Source: Cotesia glomerata
Lineage: Eukaryota; Arthropoda; Insecta; Hymenoptera; Braconidae
Assembly (NCBI RefSeq): GCF_020080835.1
Contig: NC_058166.1
Coordinates: 6,520,000 to 6,583,999 of the forward strand
Direction: 5' to 3'
Length of the DNA stretch: 64,000 nucleotides
The translations under genes were made by a program, and so were the position numbers. Below, one piece after another: positions 1 to 11,093 of the stretch. The notes beneath the pieces were generated by a model. The model had not been told where the DNA came from. It saw only the letters and a list, made by a program, of their open reading frames with translations, and ran no database searches. Numbering within the stretch: the stretch's first letter is position 1; the number at the start of each line of letters is the position of its first letter.

Positions 1-1046
1 AAAATCTAGTTTTTGCCAAGGCTGTAACTTGTGGAAAGAAAAGAAGAAATCTGATCCTCAAGCTTATCAAGATTGGTATGAGGAACATGAAGATTCATGT
101 GCCATCAATCATCGGGGAAGTGCTGGGAAAATGGAGGTAGATGCTGTTGTCGAGATGTTGAAACAGATCGGTCGAGAAGCACGGGGTAAAGTACATAAAA
201 TATATTGGAGATGGAGACTCCAAGACATTTAAAGGTATTCTTGATATCAACCCGTATGATGATGATCCAGTCGTAGAAAAAAAAGAGTGTGTTGGGCATG
301 TCCAGAAACGTATGGGTTCCAGGTTGCGTAAAGCAAAAAAAGACAATAGTGGTATTGGCGGCAGAGGAGCTGGTAAATTGACAGATAAAGTAATCAATGA
401 GTTGAGTTTATACTACGGTCTGGCAATTCGTCGGCATCCTGATTGTTTGCAGAGTATGAAGAATAAAATATGGGCTACTTATTATCATAAAAGTTCAAGC
501 GATAAGAATCCACAACACATGTACTGCCCAACTGGTTCGTCAAGCTGGTGTAAATGGCAACAAGCCTCAGCTGAGAACACTCTTTAAGAGTTTGTCCACG
601 AATATCCCCCCCTGGATGAAAAAGTACTGAAAGTAATTGAGCCCATTTATACCAGTTTATCGTCTGACGATTTACTACATCGATGTTTGGGATCCGAAAC
701 TCAAAATAACAATGAATCGCTCAATTCATTAATATGGACTTTTGCTCCCAAGCATATTCACGCTGGATCTCAAACAATTCAAATTGCGAATTATTTAGCT
801 GTTGCCATTTTTAATGAAGGTTATTTACCCATCTTAAAAATGATGGAACTTATGGGCATCACCGTTGGTACTGAAGCTCATTCACTTGCTATCAGACGTA
901 ACGAAGTTCGGATTGAGCGCTCTGAGCTACGAGCTACTGCTGCTTCCAAAGAAGGCAGAACAGCTCGATTAGCTGAAAGAACTTCACAAAACATCGAATA
1001 TGAAGTTGAGGAAGGCCCAATGTATGGATCTGGAATCGCCGATTAA
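1..1046 (+). pseudogene. Mutator-like transposase, C-terminal part, broken
   Basis: Enters from the left window edge. Reads CxxN-HxGSxGKMEVDAVVEM, then GDGDSKTFK, CVGHVQKRMG, a CP-GSSSWCKW stretch, and QNNNESLN near the end, ending at the stop at 1044-1046. This pattern matches the Mutator-like transposase domain (Pfam Mutator family) found in many insect genomes; it is shared with the second copy at 53841-55184. GDGDS would hold the second catalytic Asp and NNNE the catalytic Glu; the first Asp lies outside the window. Two lesions: a one-base frameshift near 188-195 (frame 2 to frame 3) and an in-frame TAA at 585-587; 588-1046 continues in the same frame. It retains the middle segment that the second copy has lost. 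Confidence 0.75.
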
Positions 1047-1665
1047 TCCAAAGTGAGTATTGAATGTTATTATACGAGTTATTCTACTATAATTGTTTCT
1101 CAAACTTTAAACGCGTTTTTCTCACAACTACTTCTTTTGAAGTGGTTGACATGATATCTCAAGTTTTACCCGACCGATTCTTTTGAAATTTGGTGGGAAT
1201 CTTCTTTATATATCTCTCTATCGCGTCTGTCTTGGATTTTAAAAAATTTCAATTTGGAGTATTTTTAAAAAATTCGAAAAGGTCAAAAAAAGGGGGTAAA
1301 AAAAAATTGATATTTCATGTCGACGCCATTTTGTGAATTTTTTTTTTTTTTCTTGACTAAGGTCAACGCGATAGCGACATCTTTACAGATTAAGAATTTT
1401 TCAAATTTTTTTTTTGTTTCAGATCATTACAAGGGCTGGAATCATGTCAACCAGGGTGCACCGTTTTTTTTTGTAGCCCCCACTTCACCGACCTGTAATT
1501 TGTCCAATTTATCATTTTTTTTTTTTTTCAATTTTTTTTTATATTCTTGAAACGTTAATAAACATCATATAAAAAAACCGATAGTAAAAATGTTCTTAAT
1601 TTTTTTTTTATGTTAGTTTGAAAAATGCCTAAAATTTAGGCTTCTAGACCAGAATACCCCCTTAA
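1047..1665 (+). other. 3' untranslated part and probable end of Mutator-like element
   Basis: AT-rich with long T runs, no coding. The phrase AACTTTAAACGCGTTTTTCTC (start near 1104) recurs after the stop of the second copy (near 55217), so the two 3' flanks are homologous. A sequence at 1645-1665 ending ACCAGAATACCCCCTTAA is similar to the right terminal inverted repeat of copy 2 (ends ACCAGACTACTGCCTTAA at 55770), so 1665 is the likely element end. Inference only, because the left end is outside the window. Confidence 0.45.
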
Positions 1666-1716
1666 ATTCAACTCAATTCACATCTGTCCTATGATAGCGT
1701 AAATGCTTGAGGATAG

Positions 1717-1852
1717 GGTTTTTCCTTGCCAGCAAACTTGGCTGTGCATTTCCTATGTGAGGGTAGGATAGATATACGTGCGTGTATAGCTCTTTTGAGC
1801 CCAGGAAACGGCCTCTTCGGAGGTAGGTGAAAGCCTCGCCATATATTCTTCT
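1717..1852 (+). repeat. Short interspersed element, copy 1
   Basis: Shares about 135 bp with the insertion at 5888-6069, from GGTTTTTCCTTG through GAGCCCAGGAAA and CTCTTCGGAGGTAGG to ATATATTCTTCT. The second copy is a clean insertion with a 13-bp target duplication, so this is a mobile short element. I see neither a poly(A) tail nor a good pol III box pair, so the class (SINE or nonautonomous DNA element) is open. Confidence 0.55.
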
Positions 1853-2124
1853 TTTCCCACTGTGGACTTTAGGCCTTATTACATAGTTTTTAATTCACAA
1901 ACTTACCTTTGTGCTGACTAAAAAGGGATTATAGGTTTAGCGAAGGGAAGGAAGTTTAAGGAAACTAAATAAATCCCGCCTCTATAATCTGGGTTTTCGA
2001 CGACGCATTATGCACGCCGCCGTCGGTTATATTAGTTTAACTAGACAAATATTAGATTATCATTACATGATACGTGATGCTGAGGTACAAAAATAAGAAT
2101 TAAATTAAATAAGTAAAATAAATA
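1853..2124. other. Downstream flank of the first gypsy element; no gene seen
   Basis: Lies beyond ORF3 of the minus-strand gypsy element. A 3' LTR matching the LTR at 8975-11093 is expected here but I cannot find one. The segment may be 3' untranslated sequence of a 3'-truncated copy or unrelated flank. Confidence 0.3.
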
Positions 2125-2185
2125 TCAAAAATGCTGGTCCCAACTCTTCTCGGCGCGGACTCCGCGCACGCCGGTAGGATCCTGC

Positions 2186-2637
2186 CTAACCCAAGTCTGG
2201 CAATCCCAGCTTTTCCCGCGAATGGGCCACCGTAACATTCTCATCGATGATGTCCATCGCATGTGGACAATCGCGCAGCTGCTGGAGCAAAGATCGCTTG
2301 CACCATGTGCACTGGCCGCTCTGGTTTGTACGGTGCTCATGGCAGATCAAACATCGTTCACGCACGAGCGATCGAAATTCTCCGTGATCTCCGAAGCACC
2401 GCCCTTCACCAACAAAGTCATTGCACTCCATGCAAAACGGTAGTTTTTTCTGAGCCGAGTTGGGGCAGTTTCTGGCTGCGTGGCCGTCTCTTCCGCAAAA
2501 GGCACACCCTCGAGGTAAAACTCTTCATCGTGAAAACGTCGAAGCACCCACGCTTTACCGCAGAAGCTTTCAACAGCAAGCCTCCACCATTCTTCAGTGC
2601 CGCGTTCCGACGAGGTGCTCCAATCGTATCCGTTCAT
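2186..2637 (-). pseudogene. gypsy ORF3, zinc-knuckle protein downstream of integrase
   Basis: About 150 codons from ATG at 2637 (MNGYDWSTS...) to the stop at 2186. The middle holds a CCHC knuckle, CAFCGRDGHAARNC, followed by further Cys pairs (FCMEC, CLIC, CTWC) that suggest a second zinc cluster. The ORF sits where env lies in errantivirus-type elements, but nothing here resembles an envelope protein: no signal peptide or membrane segment. Compared with copy 2 (29081 downward), one base is missing near 2535, so the N-terminal and knuckle parts are in different frames. Function unknown; nucleic-acid binding is inferred from the knuckle. Confidence 0.6.
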
Positions 2638-2754
2638 GATGCTATATTAATAAAAGGCGAGTGTTAATGGCTTAACTGCTATCCAATAGGGTCCGAGAGA
2701 CAGACTTCTGTAAGTAAAGCGATAGGTCGTAGAAAAGCCAGAATAGAGTAAGAA

Positions 2755-3821
2755 TTAGGCCTCAACAGCTGCAGTCGCTTCATCAGCCCGATGAACAAGC
2801 TTCAAATTCTTGATGTGGCTCCTGCCAATTGATACTCCATCAGGCGTCTGCAGCTCTACTATCACAGGGGTCAAAACCGCGCTCACAATGAACGGTCCAA
2901 TGAACCGCGGAGCTAATTTCCCTACTACTTGCTCGCTTTTCTTCGACACGCTTTATTGGGTCGATAAACAGTATCTCCGACGGTAAACTTCAATACACGC
3001 CACCGTGGGTTATAATATTGGGCCTGGCGTTCCGACGCCTTGCGAATATTAACATTAACAATATCTTGTAATTCAATCAAGCGATCCATTCGCTGGATCC
3101 ACGCTGAAACCTCGGTCAGCTCTTCGATTACAATCGCCCCGTTCTGATTCAATCCGAATGGACGCATAGGACAGGGATCGCGGCCAAAATTAAGAAACGC
3201 GGGGCTTACCCCAAGTGAATCGTGCCTCGCGGTGTTGTGCGCAAATTGGAATTCATATACGTGCTTATCCCACTCACGATGATCATCACCCAAATAACTC
3301 ATAATCATCGTCTTTAAGTCACGATTAATTCGCTCTACCGGGTTTGCCTGCGCGTGATACGGCGGGGTCGTGGTGTGTTGGATGCTGCACTCGTCTAACA
3401 CTTCTTGGACGTCACGGTTTACAAATTCCCGGCCATTATCGGTCCAAAATACGCGCGGTGCCTCCCAGCGGTTAATTATCGATTGCGCGATATTCCCATT
3501 CACCGCACGGACCGGTACGCATTCAATCCACCGAGTGTACAGATCCTCAAACACCAATAAATACATAAAACCTGACTTTGATCTGGTGAATGACATCGTG
3601 TCGGCCCGCTACTACCTCCCACGGTCGCATCGGTGCACGAGGCGTCATCTCACCCGCCGGTTTATGTTGGATAGGTTTGGATTCTAGGCACACTGGGCAA
3701 CGTCAAACATACTCACGTACATCTTGGTGCATGCCTGGCCAATAAAATCTCGCTCGAGTTCGCGCATAAGTCTTATCAATTCCCAAGTGTCCCGCCTGGA
3801 GATCGTCATGGACCTGTTGTA
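2755..3821 (-). pseudogene. gypsy integrase (copy 1), split and frameshifted
   Basis: Encodes the part of Pol that inserts the cDNA into the chromosome. Read on the minus strand: end of the HHCC zinc region (RCPVC, CLESKPIQHKPAGEM), the catalytic core with FWTDNGREF and PYHAQANPVERINRDLK supplying the second Asp and the Glu, and a C-terminal GPY/F module (KLAPRFIGPFIVS) ending at 2755. Frames change near 3600 and near 2940. A deletion of about 20 bases relative to copy 2 lies near 3490. The upstream end is cut by the SINE at 3822-4043. Confidence 0.8.
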
Positions 3822-3986
3822 TAAATAATATGATATATATTATACTTAACTGGTAGAGCCCTCGGCGCGTAACCGAGAGATCTGGCTTCGATTCCCAGTC
3901 TGGGCTGTCTGATTATTTTTTCAATTACGGAAAAATTCCCACTGAGTAGGTCCCCCCCTTTCCCCTATCCGTTCTTTCCCAACTCC

Positions 3987-4024
<38 letters not shown>

Positions 4025-4043
4025 CTTTGATATGGCACTTGTA
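3822..4043 (+). repeat. tRNA-derived SINE inserted in integrase
   Basis: The paralogous gypsy copy has an uninterrupted site at about 30280. Insert starts after TTGTA (3817-3821) and ends with TTGTA (4039-4043), a 5-bp target duplication. It contains an A-box-like segment (AACTGGTAGAGCC, about 3850), an anticodon-arm-like stem CTCGG...CCGAG, a B box (GCTTCGATTCC, about 3887) and a run of about 31 A (3990-4020). A short non-A tail follows the poly(A). tRNA-derived head with poly(A) is the standard SINE plan. Confidence 0.75.
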
Positions 4044-5478
4044 GCACGATCGGCCGATCATTCTGATGCACGACCATTTTCCATTGCTGATCATCATCAA
4101 CAACCGCTTGCAAAGGGTCGTAAAGTCGTCGATACAAATTCCCAGCCTCATATTTATAACCCTCGATGGCTGTCGGATCGTCTATTAGCACGCGGCATTT
4201 CTCATCATACCACTCGTCACTCACGTCGTCATTCAACGCGATGAACCAACTCTGTGTCTTCGAACATCCGAGATAATGCGTCAGGTGCTTCGTTCTCGGC
4301 CCACGGCGGAATACAACTTCCATATCATACCCTGAAAGCTCCAAAGCCCATCTGGCCAGCTTTCCCGAGGGATCTTTCGTATTCATGAGCCAGCGAAGAC
4401 TTGAATGATCAGTTACGACCGTAAAACGATATCCCTCTACATAAGGTCTGAATTTACGAACGGTCCAGATTACCGCGAGGCACTCCTTTTCCGTCGTGCT
4501 GTAATTGCTTTCGGCTGACGTTAAGGATTTGCTGGCGCAGCCGATCACTCGCTCTTTATCACCGTCAGGTTGCACTAATATCGCACCGATTCCCGTTTGG
4601 CTAGCATCGGTGTATAAAACAAACGGCAGATCATAATCTGGCACTACCAACGTTGGAATCTCGGCCAGCGCTCTTTTCATCCGCTGAAAAGCCTCTTCTT
4701 CCACCTCGGTCCACTGCCAAGCCACATCTTTCCGTGTTAACCGATTCAACGGTGCTGCCACGCTCGCAATATTTTTTAAATGGCGGTGGTACCAGTTTAC
4801 CATTCCGTTGAACCATCGCACCTGTCTCACGTTTTTTGGCGTCGGGTAATTCAAGATCGGCGCAATTTTGTCCGGATCGGGCCTTAAGCCATCTTGATCC
4901 AGCTGAAAGCCCAAAAACTTTGCCTGGGTTTGGCAAAAATGGCTTTTGTCCAAATTCAGGGTAAATCCGAAGTCTTTTAGCCGTTGCAGGACTTCCTCGA
5001 GCACTTTCGAATGTAATCCAAACGTCGGCGTTACAACGATAATGTCGTCAAGGTAACAGTACGCGTAAGGGCGTAAATCCGGCGTAATTACTTTGTCCAT
5101 CATCCATTGGAAAGTGGCGCCAGCATTGCATAAACCCATTGGCATAGGCTTGAATTGGTAGAGCCCTTTTCCGGGTACCCAAAAGGCAGTATACGATCGG
5201 CAATCCGACGCGAGCGGTACCTGGTAGTACGCAGAATTCAAATCTAACGTGGTAATATAATGTGCGCCACCGCTGTTTTCGAGGGTCTCGATTAAAAACG
5301 GCGGTTGATAAGTGTCTTTCTCGGTGACCCCATTTAGGTCTCGGAAATCGACGCACATTCGGAATTTCCCATTCGGACGCTTGACCATGACAGGTTGACT
5401 TAACCATTCCGATGATTCAGCGGATTCAATGATGTCATCCTCCAGCATTTGGTCAACGATCTCATGCAGCGCTTTCAT
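4044..5478 (-). pseudogene. gypsy reverse transcriptase-RNase H (copy 1)
   Basis: A long open stretch copying RNA to DNA and degrading the template strand. RT motifs in order: WLSQPVMVKRPNGKFRMCVDFRDLN, TLDLNSAYYQVPL, MPMGLCNAGATFQ, the catalytic YLDD box (YCYLDDIIVV) and FLGFQLD. RNase H follows with LYTDASQTGIGAIL, TTEKECLAVIW and TDHSSLRWLM. The reading frame continues toward the integrase HHCC region until the SINE poly(A) at 4020. The link to protease is broken: copy 1 has one extra base near 5524 relative to copy 2, so the upstream frame ends at 5510. This is the best-preserved part of the element. Confidence 0.88.
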
Positions 5479-5509
5479 GACTACTGGTGATCGGTGATAA
5501 ACACGTTGT

Positions 5510-6397
5510 TTAACTGGTTGATGCGATGTTCAGCTTGATGTGATGTTCCACAGCCTGGGTTAAACCTAACCCCGGGGGCATCAGGCTCCGCTGGTACGCC
5601 AAAAATCGTTCCAATTGCTCTGCTTCCGTCTCCGTTAACTCATAAAGCGCGAAAAGGTCACTTGCCCGCCTACTTTCAGGTTCGCGTTGCAGTGAATGCC
5701 ATTCACCGTCGCCGAACCGCCATTGGTCATTTATCAAATCAATGTCCATGCCGAAATGCTCTATAAAATTCATACCGATTAAATTGAGCGACTCGAGGCT
5801 CGGGATGTAATATACCGGAAATCGCACTAATACAGCATTATCTAGTGACATCTCAAGATCCAAAACACCACCGCCGGTCTCAATGGTCTCTTGCAGCTGT
5901 TCAATGAATGTGTATAAACACAAGAGAACGGCGGTTTTTCCTTGTCCGCGAACTGGGCTGTGTTCTCGCTATGGTGGGAGTAGGACAAATATACGTACGT
6001 GTATAGCTCTTTTGAGCCCAGGAAATGGCCTCTTCGGAGGTAGGCGAAAGCCTCTCCATATATTCTTCTCGGTCTCAATGGTATGATTAGCCATTCCAAA
6101 TCTGATAGGAGTCACTTCAGTGAGCACCGAGCACCTAGAATCCATTATCTCCGCAGCAAAACTCCCAAAAGCCGTGGTTTTAGCCCCGGTATCGACAATG
6201 GCGGTGCTTTGCTTCCCATTCGAAGAGATCACTACCATCGGACGTGGTCGACCAACCTTCAAGTCCCAATAAGTATCATCCGAGACATGACATAATCCAG
6301 ATTCCGACGCTGGTGACGATAAAGTCTCTATAATATCAAAATCTATAAACGTGTCAATAAATTCAGGAGGTACCGCGTGTACTTCTACTTCGAACAC
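5510..6397 (-). pseudogene. gypsy protease domain with in-frame insertion
   Basis: Retroviral-type aspartic protease. The active-site segment is AIVDTGAKTTAFG (about 6190-6230). Both halves (6397 to 6083 and 5887 to 5510) share one frame because the inserted 195 bases (element plus duplicated target) are divisible by three, but the insert brings a stop at 5969. The C-terminal half includes SLESLNLIGMNFIEHFGMD, the usual ILG-like region. The frame differs by -1 from the upstream zinc-knuckle frame, as is usual between gag and pro in many retroelements; whether this is programmed cannot be told here. Confidence 0.7.
5888..6082. repeat. Short element inserted in protease, 13-bp target duplication
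   Basis: The 13-mer CGGTCTCAATGGT occurs at 5875-5887 and again at 6070-6082; the other gypsy copy has only one such site (about 32158-32171). The 182-bp insert shares its core with 1717-1852. The empty paralogous site proves insertion. The long duplication favours retroposition. Confidence 0.75.
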
Positions 6398-6471
6398 CAG
6401 CGGATGCGGTAAGATTCCGCATTCTGGCGCTGTAGTCGCTGGTGGGAGTTGTTTCGGCTGCGGGTCGGCAG

Positions 6472-7176
6472 TTATTGGGCACGACCCGCCCTGTCGTTTT
6501 TTGGCGACGGCGGCTTACGCTGTGGGCACGAAAAAGTAATGGCCGTGAGGCCCAAAGTACCGCATCGAGGGCAAACATCGCGATGGGGATTTGGGCAATT
6601 CCACGCAAAATGATCCGTTTCGCCGCAATTGAAACAGAAACGTAACCGGTGACGTAAATCTCGTGATTTATTCTCATCGAGCTTAGTCACTTTACTTTCC
6701 TCAGCGCTCACCGCTGCTACTTCTTCTTCTAGGTGATAATCGTCAAATGTCAGATCGGCTGGTGCAACTCAAGAACCCTTGGACCTGCTTTTACGACCCC
6801 CTGTTGACTTCTTCGATGGCTTTTCCGGGGTTATGTCATCAGCGACCGCATGAATATGGGTCTTCCTCCTGTCAGATCTCGACGAGCGAGGGTAAGCACA
6901 CTCAACTATGTACGAGTCGTCCCTCGATGGCGGTGCACGGTACATCTTCTCCCTTCTCCATTCCTCTTCTTGAGCCGTGGCGGCATCTAGGAGTTCTGAG
7001 TACGTTCTGTACTTCTTAGGAGGGCAAGTGTGCCAATACTCGGGCCTCAATCCTCGTTGGGCTCGTTTCACTTGGTGGCGCTCGCTAGGAGGTGCCCTCA
7101 AGCGCGAATACAGACTTTTCAGGCAAATCAAGTAGTCTGTGGCAGTCTCCTCTTCGCCTTGGTTGCGCGCGCGCAT
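6472..7176 (-). pseudogene. gypsy Gag C-terminal part with zinc knuckles (copy 1)
   Basis: Continues the Gag capsid region (ARNQGEEETATDYL, LRAPPSERHQ, TYSELLDAATAQEEEWRR) into a basic linker (DRRKTHIHAV, SKKSTGGRK) and two zinc-binding motifs: CFNCGETDHFAWNC (CCHC) and CPRCGTLG. This is the RNA-packaging nucleocapsid part. An in-frame TGA at 6769-6771 corresponds to CGA (Arg) in copy 2, a CpG-type transition. The join to the upstream Gag frame is a -1 shift at a GC-dinucleotide run near 7170 that is present in both copies. Confidence 0.72.
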
Positions 7177-8831
7177 ATGTTCTCTTTGATTTCCTCTCGA
7201 CGCCGTCCACTACGAAACCACGATTTAAAATCGTGAACGAAATCGGTCCAATCGTACCAATCGTGGCAATGTACTGAAAACGACGTCGCAGCAATACCAG
7301 TGAAGACATCAGGCAAAATAGACAAACGATCGCGTCGACGGATAGAAGCACTTCGGATCTTTACTTCTAACCTCCGTAGGAACTCATCGCTGGTCATGCT
7401 TGAATCTCCCGAGAATTTCAGTTGCCAGATACGCGAAATGGCTCCATAATCGCGATCACGCCCACGCGACGGCGATCGGTGCCTATGTGAGTGTCGAGAA
7501 TGTTCGGAAGAATATGTCAACATGTATTCCGAGCTTTCCGAACAGTCATTGTTGTAGGATTCACCGCCTGACGAAGAATGGCGACAATCATGACCTCTCG
7601 AGTTTTTGCCTGTGTCCTGGAAACGGACTGTCCGACGCGGGATGGCACCCGTGTGACTACAGTGAGCTTGCGCAGCGACTCCATCTGCTAACGCTTGGCC
7701 CGGGTTGCTCGCCTGACTCGATGTCGTCGTCGGTCAAGTACCTGTGACGGTCGTGACAGTGGTTTTTGCTAACGAAGAGGGTCGACTAATATTCGGAATC
7801 GCGCTTATGTCAGGCATTGGCGGTCTCGATGTACCAGCGCTCACTGGTGAAGACGCAGACGGAAGAAAAGGCGCTAATTCTTTACGCCAGCTCGTCAAAA
7901 TCAAATATAATCGATCTTCATAAATTTGTAGAACTTCTGTAAACTTACGACGAGTAGCGTACTGATCGAGGGCGGCCTCTGTACCTGCAGATCTAGTTCT
8001 AGAAGTTCTAGAAGGGCGCGAAAGCGTCAGTAGCTCGTGTCGACCCGTCGTCGTCGTCGTAGTAATCGGTGTGCTCCCCGAAACCGATCGAACAGGGTCG
8101 TCGTGCAACGTCACGACCGGGATCTCTTCCTGGGGATCTCGCAGCCTCGCTTGGACGTTGATAGGTAACCGATCCGGGGTTCCATCGACAATTGGGTCCC
8201 ATGGTACATCTTTTCCTTCGTCTTTAAGCAGCAATCGACGCATGCGCCCTCTGAGCATGTCGTCGTTTCCGATGTCCGACACCCCGCGGTTTCTTAAATA
8301 TACGCGGAGTGGGCCAGGCTCCAGGTATTCTGGAATAACTTCGGAGTGGAAGGGTATACGGTCGATTTCAGGATTCCATCGAACATCGGGAACCCCGAGA
8401 CGCATCTGGTGGTATCGGTTCAGACGGTTCTTGAGAATTTCCTCCAAACCTCGGGTCGATAGCCCACAACTGGCCATCATCAACTTCAATTGGGCACTAG
8501 GCAAGTCGAGGAGCCAGGTAAGTTCCGTCGGCGGAAGGGTAACTTCGAGATCCTTCTTGGACGCCGCAGCGACTAGCTCGCTTCTCAAGTCTTGGGCTGG
8601 GGGATTCTGACTCGTTGATGTCAACTCACCTGACGTCGTCGGAGGTAACTCGCGACCATTATCGTCTACCCCACCCCTCAGACGCTCAACTCGCGATGTG
8701 GTGAACCATACTTCGGTTTGACGCAACGTACCGTCCATCTCGCTCAACAAGTCATCTATCATCGACCCAAGTTCTTCATCCGAAATATCAAAAACACGAA
8801 TGTCGTCATCCATCTCGTTTCTTACACTCAT
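7128..8831 (-). pseudogene. gypsy Gag N-terminal and capsid region (copy 1)
   Basis: Starts at ATG 8831 (MSVRNEMDDDIRVFDISDEE), the first start after the primer-binding site. The acidic N-terminus is followed by a middle region with a SAP-like segment (LPSAQLKLMMASCGLSTRG, LKNRLNRY), Ser/Thr/Pro-rich linkers, an Arg/Ser-rich block (SPSRGRDRD) and the start of the gypsy-type capsid (WQLKFSGDSSMTSDEFLRRLE). An in-frame TGA at 7734-7736 matches CGA in copy 2, again a CpG transition. The SAP-like reading is tentative. Confidence 0.7.
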
Positions 8832-8956
8832 GCTTCGCGTAAAACCTGTGCGAAACGCTCAAATTCCCAGTCACACTAAATTTCCGATACAATCGCTCCC
8901 CACAATTACCGTCCGGGTGTCGAACAGTATATAAATAATCGATTAATGGCTCCCTG

Positions 8957-8974
8957 GCCCCACGTTGGGCGCCA
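8957..8974 (-). promoter_or_regulatory. Primer-binding site, tRNA-Lys type
   Basis: On the minus strand the 18 bases TGGCGCCCAACGTGGGGC directly follow the LTR end. They are complementary to the 3' end of the insect tRNA-Lys (CUU) including CCA, as I recall that tRNA's sequence. The perfect position (no gap to the LTR) fixes the inner LTR boundary at 8975. Confidence 0.8.
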
Positions 8975-11093
8975 TGTAACAAAACTGTTCCCCAAAATTT
9001 AACAAAATTCGACCGGAGGCGGAGGTACCGGTTGGGTAAAGTCTTTTACGCTCGCCCTTCTTAATAAATAATAATAAAATTAACCCGAAACTCCTCAGGC
9101 TGGGTTAGTGCACGATAGGACGCCAGGTAATTTTTCTAAAAATTACCAAAAATAATAAAAATTCCAGGGGCCGCGCCGGACGATCAATTTAAACGATTTA
9201 AATTAATATGAGTGAAAAATAAGCCACGAAGAAATCAAGATTACGATTAGAATGGACCTCAGAATAGGAAATAATAAAAATTAATTATAAAATAGATAGG
9301 AAGAGGAGTTGCAGGAAAAGAATACAGGAAAGTCAGATAGTTAGCATAAAGGAATTAATCTAAGAAAATACTTCAAGAAAATGAAATAGTTCAAAATAAA
9401 TTCTTAGCTATAAATTTATTTAGATTAAGGCCTAAGAGGTTTAAATCACTGATATCCTCCATGGGCCAACTTAATTCTATTTCAAATTACAAATAAATCC
9501 TTTTTGGAATTCTTGACTAACAAATAACTTTCTATTCAACTTAAAATATAATAGTATTGCGCTCGGAAATAATAATAATCGCAATAAATTAATAATCTTA
9601 ACAATAATCAAGATTTATTAATATTAAAAATAATTTGCGCTTGAAAATAATACCTGCGATGGCAATTAACATTTAACAATAGTAATCATGAATAACGCAA
9701 AATAATAATTGCTTTGATGATTAATAATACTTATAAATTAAACTAAAATAATACTCATAATACTCGACGCCTGATGTCATCAGTCGCAAAAATAATAGTT
9801 GTAAAAGAAACCAAACAATATTTATCTATATTATTTGTAAATTAAATCCAAACAACAATTGTAACATCAATTAATATTTAGTAATATTAATTGTTAATCA
9901 CGCTCAAAATAATGATTGTAATAATTAATAATTAACAATATCAATCGTGAATCACGCTGTAAAAATTATAAATATAACAATAATATGTCGCGAGGGAAAT
10001 AATAATCATAAAAATAGCGCAGTGCCAATTTTGGTTCAAGTACTTCGTAATAAATTGACGCGAGCCACAGGACGTGATTAGGCAATCAGCCGCCGTGAGA
10101 TTTTCCCCGAAAGGCCTTTCTTTAATTTTAACAAACAAATTAGCCCGCGTTTGATTATAATTAAATTTAATTTTATTATCAAATAGTTCACTGTAATTAA
10201 TTCATTACGTGTCAGCTACGTGGTAAAGATGGCGGCCTCACGTGGAAAACCGGCGCTGGTTCCCGCCCGGGAGAATCTCAGTAATTACCGCGGTGGAATA
10301 ATATTCAAGGACTTACCAGAATGCGTTAATACGATCAGCCAAAATCACCAAATTAATTCTCAAACGAACCAAACAGTAAATTAATAAAGAATTGTTGAGC
10401 AACTTAAACAACAATTGCAAATTATTATACCAAAATTGAATGGCTTGACCACACTGGTGCTTGCAATCTAGTATCTTGCTTGTGACTGACTATCTATTCC
10501 GCCGGCAGCATGCTGCCAGCTGTGGCTACCGACCTGCCCTCATGAGGGACTTCCCGTCACCTCGGGCTATCGCCGGTACCGTTTTTTTTTTTAATTTCCA
10601 ATTCCACCAAATATTGAGTAATCCTCCCCCGAAGCGCAAATCGAGCCGTCATCCGCATGCAATAACATTTCAACAACAATCATAATCATTGTTTAGATAG
10701 TTATTCAATAATTTAAAATCAAACGTGAGTTTAAAAGACAAATTTGAGCTGAGCATCAGGCTCGTCTGCTCTAGACTGGGGGCCTTGGGTATTCTCAGGC
10801 CCGTCGGCCACTCACCGAAGCCCCATCTAATTTAGTAAATTGAATTAATTAAACAAATCAAAATCTTTAAGTTAAATTTCAAAGTTAAATCACGCTAATT
10901 TTAATCACCGGCGACCATCCTGATCGCCTTCTGGGCTGAAATAAAATATAAATAAACAATATTAACTTAAAACTAAATCTTATTTCTAATAAACTTTTTA
11001 TTATCAGCTCGGGAGGTGCCGCCATCTGGCGGAGCCTCCCACCAGTGTGCTCAAGCCCGGCGGGAAATGCCACAGTGTGTAAACACTGTGACA
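8975..11093 (-). repeat. 5' LTR of the first gypsy element, about 2.1 kb
   Basis: Read on plus, it starts TGTAACAAAACTG next to the primer site and ends AAACACTGTGACA, so the ends are TG...CA with inverted TGTNAC. It is AT-rich, with a GC-rich block near 10200-10300 and 10500-10600. A homologous piece lies at 56645-58025 and ends at the same base (GTGACA), which supports the outer boundary. No matching 3' LTR is seen at the other end of the element. Two kilobases is long for an insect gypsy LTR. Confidence 0.65.

Noticed and set aside
2263..2667. Plus-strand 134-codon ORF
   Set aside because: Antisense shadow of the zinc-knuckle ORF3.
3845..3910. A functional tRNA gene in the first gypsy element
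   Set aside because: Acceptor stem does not pair and a poly(A) tail follows; it is the head of a SINE.
8071..8610. Plus-strand 179-codon ORF
   Set aside because: It lies antisense to the gypsy gag and has no domain; a shadow of the real frame.
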